Source: Sphingobacteriales bacterium (GTDB lineage: Bacteria > Bacteroidota > Bacteroidia > Chitinophagales > Chitinophagaceae). From it: a stretch of 64,000 bases of DNA. The translations under genes and the position numbers were made by a program. The notes beneath the pieces are model-generated. The model was not told the origin of the DNA. It did no database searches and worked only from the letters and a program-made list of their open reading frames with translations. How positions within the stretch are numbered: position 1 is the first letter of the stretch; each line of letters opens with the position of its first letter. Below, one piece after another: positions 19,021-25,177 of this stretch. Location: the NCBI GenBank assembly GCA_016219985.1, contig JACRJO010000018.1:1-64000 (forward strand), in the 5' to 3' direction.

Positions 19021-19797
19021 TTATTCGGTTCGCTGTTGTTTGATGGTGTTCCAGATGGCGTCCATTTCCTGCAGGGTCATTTCGTCGAGGCGCCGGCCGT
19101 TTTGCAGGGCCTGCTGTTCCATGCTGGTAAACCGGTGGATAAACTTTTTATTGGTCCGTTCCAGGGCATTTTCGGCATCCACCTGCAAAAACCGTGCGTA
19201 ATTGATGAGGGAGAACAGCAGGTCCCCGAATTCCTCCTCCGTTTTGTCCGGGCTCCCGCTCTCCAGGGCATCCTTCAGTTCCTGTATCTCTTCTTCCACT
19301 TTCTCCCAAACCTGCTCCTTCGTTTCCCACTCAAAGCCCACCTGTTTGGCCTTTTCCTGCAGCCGCATGGCTTTGACCACCGCCGGCAGGGAAAGCGGCA
19401 CCCCGCTCAGGACTGATTTTTTCCCTTCCTTTAACTTCAGTTTTTCCCAGTTCCTTTTTACTTCTTCATCATCCTCCACTTTCACATCCCCGTAAATATG
19501 CGGATGACGGGCCACCAGTTTATCACAGATCCCGTTGATCACATCGGTTAATTCAAATTGCTTTTGTTCACTGCCGATCCTCGCATAAAATACAATATGC
19601 AGCAGCAGGTCCCCCAACTCTTCCCGGATACCGGTCCAGTTGTTTTCCGTGATCGCATCGGCCAGTTCATAGGTTTCCTCAATGGTCATCTGCCGCAGGG
19701 ACCCGATTGTCTGTTTGCGGTCCCAGGGACATTTTTCCCGGAGGTCATTCATGATCCCCACCAGGCGGGAAAAAGCGGCTTCGTTGGTAATCGGCAT
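19021..19797 (-). CDS. mazG: MazG nucleoside triphosphate pyrophosphohydrolase
   Basis: 258 residues, the normal length for two-domain MazG. Two MazG repeats are visible: the first with CPWDRKQTIGSLRQMTIEE...EELGDLLLHIVFYAR (about 20-80), the second with EEEFGDLLFSLINYARFLQV (about 185-205). The ExxE...ExxD metal-binding pattern is present in both. It hydrolyses NTPs and dNTPs to monophosphates and lowers (p)ppGpp accumulation in E. coli. It sits 5 bp downstream of the DUF3667 gene and its stop abuts the kinase GTG, so translational coupling is likely. Confidence 0.95.
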   Translation of the reverse strand: MPITNEAAFSRLVGIMNDLREKCPWDRKQTIGSLRQMTIEETYELADAITENNWTGIREELGDLLLHIVFYARIGSEQKQFELTDVINGICDKLVARHPHIYGDVKVEDDEEVKRNWEKLKLKEGKKSVLSGVPLSLPAVVKAMRLQEKAKQVGFEWETKEQVWEKVEEEIQELKDALESGSPDKTEEEFGDLLFSLINYARFLQVDAENALERTNKKFIHRFTSMEQQALQNGRRLDEMTLQEMDAIWNTIKQQRTE

Positions 19798-19802
19798 GGT
19801 AA

Positions 19803-20879
19803 TCAGATTTCAAATACGGAGAAGATCAGGAAGGTAAAGAACAATACCATCATGATGATCAGCGCGGTTATATTCAGTAATAAAAATTTAAGGAATGTTT
19901 TCAGATGCCCCTGCCCGTAAAACCGTTTCATGGAAAAATAAAGATAAGGCCCGCCGTACAGGAACGTCAGGGCCGTCAGCCAGTCAAAAAAACCGGCATG
20001 GGTCAGTTTCCCTAACTTGTCAAATCCAAACACGAACAGGAGCAGAAAGAATGTAAAAATGTAGTGATAGACCGTGAAAATGGCATGATCAGCATAAAAA
20101 AACGGCTTCCTCCGGATATAAAGCAGTTTTAGCAGCAGGGCAAATAAAGGGAGGGACACAAATAAAAGATAAGGCAGTTTGTGAAGGAAGGTTTCCGCCA
20201 TTTTGTTCAGGCCGCTGCGGGGATCGTTTTTATATTTTTCCTTCAGTTCAAGGTTTTTGTGCTGGATCAGCCGCAGCAACCGGCTGTCCTGTTCCCCGGG
20301 TGGAAGGGCCTTTTGAACTGAATCATATTCCTCCCGGTTATGGTAAGACCGGCCGCTGATATTGATATAATTAAAATCATCCAGGAGGGGCGCCAGTTCG
20401 TTCATGGTAAGCGGCCGGGTTGAATCCGCTAACAATTGCAGGGCTGCTGTCCATGTTTTTTGGGCCGGATCTTTTTCCAGGATAATCTTTCCTTTATTGA
20501 TTAACCGGGCCCGTTCCTCCTTATCAATGGGTTTGTTATTATTAAACCTGATCGTATCCCCGGTTTTGAACAGGCCGAAAAAGACGATAAAGAACACAGC
20601 AGAAGTGAATACATATTTTTTTACCGGGTTCAGGTAACGGGCCCGTCGTCCCCGGATATATTCCAGCGGCAGGAAACCCGGCTTCAGCAGGAGGAATTTC
20701 ATTGAATCGAAAAACTTGCTGTCGAAGTGGGTGATATCGTATAAGAAATGTTTGACCATCTGCCAGAACGATTCATGCGGCTCCACGTTTTCCTGGCCGC
20801 AATGGGGGCAATACCTTTCCTCCACGATGGTACCGCAATTCAGGCAGTCTTTTTCCTTACGGCGGATCTTGTGTGACAA
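19803..20879 (-). CDS. DUF3667 membrane protein with zinc ribbon
   Basis: 358 residues if translation starts at the TTG giving (M)SHKIRRKEKDCLNCG, which is where family members begin; the frame is open to 20945 but the extra residues are atypical. A four-Cys ribbon (CLNCG...CPHCGQ, about 11-30) is followed by an amphipathic region (FWQMVKHFLYDITHFDSKFF) and about five hydrophobic helices (about 85-103, then 235-358). DUF3667 proteins are of unknown function, common in Bacteroidota inner membranes. First gene of the DUF3667-mazG-kinase operon, divergent from the YD-repeat gene. Confidence 0.85.
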   Translation of the reverse strand: MSHKIRRKEKDCLNCGTIVEERYCPHCGQENVEPHESFWQMVKHFLYDITHFDSKFFDSMKFLLLKPGFLPLEYIRGRRARYLNPVKKYVFTSAVFFIVFFGLFKTGDTIRFNNNKPIDKEERARLINKGKIILEKDPAQKTWTAALQLLADSTRPLTMNELAPLLDDFNYINISGRSYHNREEYDSVQKALPPGEQDSRLLRLIQHKNLELKEKYKNDPRSGLNKMAETFLHKLPYLLFVSLPLFALLLKLLYIRRKPFFYADHAIFTVYHYIFTFFLLLFVFGFDKLGKLTHAGFFDWLTALTFLYGGPYLYFSMKRFYGQGHLKTFLKFLLLNITALIIMMVLFFTFLIFSVFEI

Positions 20880-20981
20880 GGATAAATTTTTCTTAAAAAT
20901 AAGTACAAAAAATACAAGCCGGCTTTCTTTTTCGTTACTGGACAATTCAGGTAACTTTACCCGATTAAACAGCTTCAGCCC

Positions 20982-21833
20982 ATGAGATTCTCCTTCTTAC
21001 CGGTTCTCCTCCTGTTCTCACTCACCCTGTCTTCCCAGTATTATTATGATGATATACTCGGCAGCACGGAAACCAGCCAGCTGATGCAAAATTACCTGGC
21101 GAACCGGGTACAAATGGTAACCGCCACGGGCTACGACAATAAGGGGGTAAGAGCCACCGATTTTGCCGAAGTAAACGAGATCCGGGAAAACGGGCGGCTG
21201 CTGAGGCAATCCTCCATTTCCCAATTTAAAAAAACAGTGACCCTTTCCCATTTTGATGAGAGGGGACGGATCATCAGCATTACTGATTCGGCAGCCGATA
21301 TACAGGGAATAACCGTTTATACGTATGATGAGGCAGGGCGGGTCAGCCGGGTTGAGAACAAAGTGCTGGATTCGGCCAATGCATTCAATCATACCGAGAC
21401 CCATTGGTGGTATTATAATGCCTCGGGCAAACCCGAAAAAATGTGGCGGGTGATCAGCAATGCCGGTGCAGAGGGCAGCCCGGACAGTCTTGAAATCCGG
21501 TTTGTGGCGGATGAAAAAGGTCATGTTGCGGAAGAAAGAACATTCCGCAGGGAGGTGGAAACCGGCTACCTGTATTATTACTATGATGACCAGGACCGCC
21601 TGCTGGATATCGTCCGTTTTAATACCCGCCTGAAAAAGCTGCTGCCCGATATTATGTTTGAATACGATGAAAATGGCCGGATCGCCCAGAAGACCACCAC
21701 GACCTCCAGTCTTCACCTGGGTTACCTGATCTGGCGATATATTTACAATGAAAAAGGACTGAAGACCAAGGAAGTGCTTTTTAACAGCGATAAACAGATT
21801 ACCGGGAAGATCGAGTACAGCTACACATTCTAA
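20982..21833 (+). CDS. Secreted YD-repeat (RHS-like) protein
   Basis: 283 residues. A signal peptide (MRFSFLPVLLLFSLTLSSQ) is followed by successive YD-type repeats, e.g. YTYDEAGRVSRVENKV (about 107-122), YYYDDQDRLLDIVRFN, FEYDENGRIAQKTTTT and YIYNEKGLKTKEVLF, about 20 residues each. It contains only the repeat core and no toxin or core-associated domain, so it is more likely a surface or structural protein than a polymorphic toxin. The stop is followed immediately by a heptamer array (21834-21875) and a bidirectional hairpin. Confidence 0.75.
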   Translation: MRFSFLPVLLLFSLTLSSQYYYDDILGSTETSQLMQNYLANRVQMVTATGYDNKGVRATDFAEVNEIRENGRLLRQSSISQFKKTVTLSHFDERGRIISITDSAADIQGITVYTYDEAGRVSRVENKVLDSANAFNHTETHWWYYNASGKPEKMWRVISNAGAEGSPDSLEIRFVADEKGHVAEERTFRREVETGYLYYYYDDQDRLLDIVRFNTRLKKLLPDIMFEYDENGRIAQKTTTTSSLHLGYLIWRYIYNEKGLKTKEVLFNSDKQITGKIEYSYTF

Positions 21834-21875
21834 AGACACAGACTACCAACAACAAACCACTAACTACAAACTAAA
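21834..21875. repeat. Degenerate AACTACA-type heptamer array
   Basis: Six 7-bp units in phase: AGACACA GACTACC AACAACA AACCACT AACTACA AACTAAA. It begins at the first base after the stop codon of the YD-repeat gene and ends at the terminator hairpin. It shares its unit sequence with the arrays near 48.2 and 39.3 kb. Confidence 0.7.
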
Positions 21876-21903
21876 AAAGCGACCCAATGAAGAGTCGCTT
21901 TTT
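21873..21903. terminator. Bidirectional terminator between YD gene and tRNA-Leu
   Basis: AAAAAGCGAC and GTCGCTTTTT form a 10-bp stem around a short loop, giving a T-run on both strands. It serves the plus-strand YD-repeat gene and the minus-strand tRNA transcript. Confidence 0.8.
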
Positions 21904-21906
21904 AGG

Positions 21907-21992
21907 TGCCCCGGATCGGAGTTGAACCGATACGGCCATTGCTGGCCACAGGATTTTAAGTCCTGCGTGTCTACCAATTCCACCACCAGGGC
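21907..21992 (-). tRNA. tRNA-Leu(TAA)
   Basis: Reads GCCCTGGTGGTGGAATTGG at its 5' end, with acceptor arms GCCCTGG/CCGGGGC, anticodon stem CAGGA/TCCTG around loop CTTAAAA (anticodon TAA), a long class II variable arm, and a GGTTCAACTCC T-arm. Intact cloverleaf. The CCA end is not encoded. Downstream of tRNA-Gly on the same strand, with a hairpin between them. Confidence 0.95.
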
Positions 21993-21996
21993 AGCC

Positions 21997-22029
21997 AAAA
22001 AAAATCCCCTCTTGATCAAGAGAGGACTG
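21997..22029 (-). terminator. Hairpin between tRNA-Gly and tRNA-Leu(TAA)
   Basis: CCTCTCTTGATCAAGAGGGG is a strong stem, followed on the minus strand by eight T residues. It would end or attenuate transcription after tRNA-Gly, so tRNA-Leu(TAA) may need read-through or its own promoter. Confidence 0.7.
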
Positions 22030-22066
22030 ATTTTAAAGCTCCTTCGCCAAAGCTATGGAGCCTGAG

Positions 22067-22139
<73 letters not shown>

Positions 22140-22232
22140 AGGTTATATCAAAAGAACTTTTTGAGTGCCTTTTTTCTGAAGGCGGGACGCAAAAATAGGG
22201 CATGCGCCCTTTTTAAAAAAATTTTAATCCAA

Positions 22233-22451
22233 TTATTTGTACTTGGGTGTGTACTGGGTGCTCTCCTGTACGGGCACATCCAGTTTGCTGTACCGCTTAT
22301 TATACAGCATGGTACAGGCGCCGAATACAAAAGCTACAATACAGGCTACCTGCAGGTAAAAAAGAAAGCCGGAAGAAGATACCCAGTTGTGGGTAAAATC
22401 CTGGCCCTGTACTTTCTGAAGTTCTTCGTGGTATTCCGGGTGATGGGTCAT
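22233..22451 (-). CDS. Small single-pass membrane protein
   Basis: 72 residues: a polar N-terminus (MTHHPEYHEELQKVQGQDFT), one hydrophobic helix (about 27-48, GFLFYLQVACIVAFVFGACT) and a basic/polar tail. No family assigned. It lies 43 bp downstream of the glycosyltransferase gene on the same strand, before the tRNAs, so could share its transcript. An alternative overlapping frame (22300-22485) gives a less protein-like product and was not chosen. Confidence 0.6.
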   Translation of the reverse strand: MTHHPEYHEELQKVQGQDFTHNWVSSSGFLFYLQVACIVAFVFGACTMLYNKRYSKLDVPVQESTQYTPKYK

Positions 22452-22494
22452 ACTGAAATTTTGTGCTGCAAAAATAAGGGTTCAATCCAAAAAA

Positions 22495-23526
22495 TCATTC
22501 GGGCCTGCCGATAATTTCATCAAAATGCTTCCGCTTCCGGACAAAATGCTGCCAGATCATGTTCTTTTTTGAGTAACCATGCAGTTGTCCCTCCCGGGTG
22601 GCCGGGAAAATACTTTTGCAGCGGTAAAACAGCCACCACTTGAAGTAGGCCAGGTGTGACCGAATGATCGCAATGAAATAACCGCCATCGCCTGACAATA
22701 AACCTTTCCAGGCCGATAAGGCATCCAGGAAATCCCTGGCCGGGAGTATCCACAGCTTTTTCCGTAAAGGCAGGTTCTTGGAAAGCATGATCCGGTTATT
22801 CCGGAAATTAAGGTAGGTCTTCAGGGAATTGCCCTTGGGCAGGGTTCCCCCGCCCACATGGTACACCACCGCAGCCGGGCAGGAATAGACAAGATGCCCC
22901 GCCAGCTGAATCCTCCAGCACAGATCGATTTCTTCCTGGTGGGCGAAGAAATATTCGTCGAACCCCTTTACCGCATGAAAAACGGAAGACCGGATAAATA
23001 AAGCTGCCCCGCTGGCCCAGAAAACAGGTTCACACTGATCATACTGCCCCCGGTCCTCTTCCGTATAATCAAAGATCCTTCCCTTGGCAAAGGGATAGCC
23101 ATATTTGTCTAACCAGCCCCCCGCCGCACCGGCGTATTCAAAAACTTTCCGGTTATTATACGAACGGATCTTGGGCTGGCAGGCAGCAATAGCCGGGTTG
23201 CTTTCCAGCAGGGCCAGCATCGGGCCCAGCCAGCCGGGTTCCACTTCCACATCGGAGTTCAGCAGCACATAGTATTCGGCCTCCACCTGCCTGAGGGCCT
23301 CGTTGTAGCCACGGGCAAATCCATAATTCTGCGTAAAACAGATGGTTCGCAACTGCGGGTATGTTTCCTGCAGGAAAGTGAGCGACTGATCCGTGGACCC
23401 GTTATCGGCAATGATCACTTCGAAATTCTCATATCGGGTAGCCAGTACATAGGGCAGGAACTTTTCCAGGTAATGATGTCCATTCCAGTTCAGGATTACG
23501 ACGGCAATTTTGGGTGCGTGCGGCAA
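22495..23526 (-). CDS. Family 2 glycosyltransferase
   Basis: 343 residues from a TTG giving (M)PHAPKIAVVILNWNG. The ORF is open to 23598, but that would overlap the divergent kinase start at 23587 and adds an atypical N-terminus. GT-A features are visible: VVILNWNGHHYLEKFLPYVL, FEVIIADNGSTDQSLTF, YVLLNSDVEVEPGWL (DxD-like), and FFAHQEEIDLCWRIQLAGH. Cytoplasmic with membrane contact; it likely adds a sugar to a polysaccharide or lipid-linked intermediate. The donor and acceptor are unknown. Confidence 0.9.
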   Translation of the reverse strand: MPHAPKIAVVILNWNGHHYLEKFLPYVLATRYENFEVIIADNGSTDQSLTFLQETYPQLRTICFTQNYGFARGYNEALRQVEAEYYVLLNSDVEVEPGWLGPMLALLESNPAIAACQPKIRSYNNRKVFEYAGAAGGWLDKYGYPFAKGRIFDYTEEDRGQYDQCEPVFWASGAALFIRSSVFHAVKGFDEYFFAHQEEIDLCWRIQLAGHLVYSCPAAVVYHVGGGTLPKGNSLKTYLNFRNNRIMLSKNLPLRKKLWILPARDFLDALSAWKGLLSGDGGYFIAIIRSHLAYFKWWLFYRCKSIFPATREGQLHGYSKKNMIWQHFVRKRKHFDEIIGRPE

Positions 23527-23586
23527 GTGATGAAAAAATTTATTCAAAAATACGGGAAGCCGGTTTATCCTCGCTAAATTCGAAAC

Positions 23587-24738
23587 ATGTTCAGGCAAAT
23601 TCTAAACTGGCGAACCCTGCTGGCCCTGCTGGCCATTGTGATTGTGAGCGGAACAATCTTTTATTCCCAGTACCTGGCCCGTAAAATTGCCCGGGAAGAA
23701 AGACAGAAAGTTTTGCAATGGATCGATGCCGGCAAATTCCTGATCAATGCCCCGAATGATGCCGATATCACGTTTGCCACCACCCTGACGACCGGGAACA
23801 AGGTGATCCCCATCATTGAAACCACTGAAAAAGACAGTATCCTGCAATATATCAACCTCGATACGGCCAAAGCCGCCCGGGATATCACTTACGTGGAGAA
23901 AAAAATGAGGGCCTTCCGGTCGCAGAATCACGTTATTGAATGGACCGATCCCAAGAACCCGGCTATCCTCAACCGGTATTATTATGGCGAATCCAGCCTG
24001 CTGAATGAGATCCGCTACTACCCGATCGTGCAGCTCTGTATCGTGGCCCTGTTTATCCTGATCACCCTGCTCTCCCTGCGCAGCAGTTACCGCTCCGTAC
24101 AGAACCAGGTCTGGGCCGGGATGGCCAAAGAAACAGCGCACCAGTTGGGAACCCCTGTATCCTCGCTCGAAGGATGGGTGGAAATGCTGAAAGAAACTCC
24201 GGGGAGTGAAAAAATTGCCCATGAACTCGAAAAAGATGTGGACCGGCTCCGCCTGGTATCCGACCGCTTTGGAAAAATCGGAAGCACCCCCCAGCTGGAA
24301 GCCACGGAACTGGTAAGCCAGGTCAGGAATATGGTGGATTATATGCGGAAACGGGCGGCCGGCAGGATCCATTTTTCCGTCAATACCCATGGGCATGACG
24401 AGGTAAACTGCCTTGTCTCACCTCCCCTGTTTGACTGGGTAATCGAAAACCTGCTGAAAAATGCCCTGGATTCCATGGAGGGCAAGGGCAGTATCACGGC
24501 GGAAATCAATACCGATAACCGCCATGTCTATATAGATATTACCGACACCGGGAAGGGCATCAGCAAGCAGCATATTGACAAAGTGTTCAAACCCGGGTTT
24601 ACCACCAAGAAAAGGGGCTGGGGACTGGGACTGAGCCTGTCCCGGCGGATCATCAAACACTACCACAAAGGCGAGATTTTCGTAAAACATTCAGAAACCG
24701 GGAAAGGAACCACATTCAGAATTGTTCTGAAAAAATAA
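23587..24738 (+). CDS. Membrane sensor histidine kinase
   Basis: 383 residues. An N-terminal TM (about 10-28) and a second one (about 150-168) enclose a short extracytoplasmic sensor. The H-box is MAKETAHQLGTPVSSLEGWV (about 179-198), a Bacteroidota variant with HQLGTP. HATPase motifs: NLLKNALDSMEGKG, ITDTGKGISKQHIDKVF, and GWGLGLSLSRRIIKH. No response regulator is adjacent. It is immediately followed by the tRNA-Leu(GAG) cluster. Confidence 0.93.
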   Translation: MFRQILNWRTLLALLAIVIVSGTIFYSQYLARKIAREERQKVLQWIDAGKFLINAPNDADITFATTLTTGNKVIPIIETTEKDSILQYINLDTAKAARDITYVEKKMRAFRSQNHVIEWTDPKNPAILNRYYYGESSLLNEIRYYPIVQLCIVALFILITLLSLRSSYRSVQNQVWAGMAKETAHQLGTPVSSLEGWVEMLKETPGSEKIAHELEKDVDRLRLVSDRFGKIGSTPQLEATELVSQVRNMVDYMRKRAAGRIHFSVNTHGHDEVNCLVSPPLFDWVIENLLKNALDSMEGKGSITAEINTDNRHVYIDITDTGKGISKQHIDKVFKPGFTTKKRGWGLGLSLSRRIIKHYHKGEIFVKHSETGKGTTFRIVLKK

Positions 24739-24744
24739 ACGCCT

Positions 24745-24752
24745 TACATTTG
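24745..24752 (+). promoter_or_regulatory. Promoter of the tRNA-Leu(GAG) cluster
   Basis: TACATTTG fits TAnnTTTG, with TTG at 24723-24725 giving exactly 19 bp spacing to the -7 box. It lies 15 bp before the first, degenerate tRNA-Leu copy (24767) and would drive the whole cluster. Confidence 0.65.
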
Positions 24753-24766
24753 CAGTCCTTAAAGTT

Positions 24767-24890
24767 GCCCAGGTGGTGAAACCTGCCTGCCGGCCCGCTT
24801 CGCAGCGAGGCGAGCAGGCAGGTTGGTTGACACGCTACTTTGAGGTGGTAGTGTCCGCCGCGGCGGATGGCTGGTCCGAATCCAGTCACC
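24767..24890 (+). pseudogene. tRNA-Leu(GAG) pseudogene with palindromic insertions
   Basis: Begins with a normal acceptor and D-stem start (GCCCAGGTGGTGAAA), but the D-loop carries a 43-nt insert (24781-24823) with perfect 10-bp ends ACCTGCCTGC/GCAGGCAGGT. The anticodon arm (TTTGAGG, GAG) is normal. The variable arm is the perfect 14-nt palindrome TCCGCCGCGGCGGA (24854-24867) in place of ACCGAAAGGT. The T-loop has GGTCCGAATCC instead of GGTTCGAATCC, and the 3' acceptor strand is lost (TCACCC instead of CTTGGGC). Not a functional tRNA. Confidence 0.85.
24781..24823. repeat. Long-form palindromic element in a tRNA D-loop
   Basis: 10-bp perfect inverted ends ACCTGCCTGC (24781-24790) and GCAGGCAGGT (24814-24823) enclose 23 nt with a smaller CGCT-TCGC-AGCG hairpin. 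About 33 nt of it match the reverse complement of 39121-39160 with two substitutions and one indel. Member of the dispersed family described in the findings. Confidence 0.9.
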
Positions 24891-24918
24891 CTAACTTTTT
24901 TTAGTTCTTATCTTAATT

Positions 24919-25005
24919 GCCCAGGTGGTGAAATTGGTAGACACGCTACTTTGAGGTGGTAGTGACCGAAAGGTTGTGCTGGTTCGAATCCAGTCTTGGG
25001 CACCA
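24919..25005 (+). tRNA. tRNA-Leu(GAG), intact, CCA encoded
   Basis: Starts GCCCAGGTGGTGAAATTGG. Acceptor GCCCAGG pairs with CTTGGGC (one G-T pair); anticodon loop TTGAGGT carries GAG (24953-24955); class II variable arm GACC-GAAA-GGTT; T-arm GGTTCGAATCC; the gene ends GGGCACCA, so CCA is encoded. This is the functional copy, between two degenerate copies. Confidence 0.96.
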
Positions 25006-25059
25006 GATTGAAGAGCTCCGAATTTTCGGGGCTCTCATTGTTTTTAGAGTCGTTGACAG

Positions 25060-25126
25060 CAGACACGCTACTTTGAGGTGGTAGTGTCCGCCGCGGCGGA
25101 TGGCTGGTTCGAATCCAGCTTGGGCA
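25060..25126 (+). pseudogene. 3' fragment of tRNA-Leu(GAG)
   Basis: Covers the end of the D-arm (AGACACGC), the anticodon arm (GAG), the variable arm replaced by TCCGCCGCGGCGGA (25087-25100), and the T-arm and 3' end (TTGGGCA, one base short). The 5' acceptor strand and most of the D-arm are missing. Shares the variable-arm palindrome with the copy at 24767 and so derives from it, not from the intact copy. Confidence 0.85.
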
Positions 25127-25128
25127 AA

Positions 25129-25164
25129 GCCCCCCCCGGCTTGAAAAAGCCGGGGGGTCTTTTG
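25129..25164 (+). terminator. Terminator of the tRNA-Leu cluster
   Basis: AGCCCCCCCCGGCTTGAAAAAGCCGGGGGG-type hairpin followed by TCTTTTG: a GC-rich stem and a T-rich tail. It also sits 13 bp from the end of the convergent SGNH/PKD gene and may serve both. Confidence 0.8.
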
Positions 25165-25177
25165 AAATCACGCTTTC

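Noticed and set aside
20982..21833. YD-repeat protein as a polymorphic toxin
   Set aside because: No toxin domain or immunity gene; the protein ends with the repeat core.
22300..22485. Alternative 61-residue ORF after the glycosyltransferase
   Set aside because: Overlaps the more protein-like 72-residue frame that has a clean TM helix; not chosen.
24767..24890. First tRNA-Leu copy as a functional split or intron-containing tRNA
   Set aside because: The insertion is in the D-loop, not at the anticodon intron site, and the 3' acceptor strand and T-loop are also damaged.
24908..25171. Minus-strand 87-residue ORF across the tRNA-Leu cluster
   Set aside because: It reads through the tRNA genes (product contains GFEPAQPF, the typical false translation of tRNA T-arms); not a protein gene.
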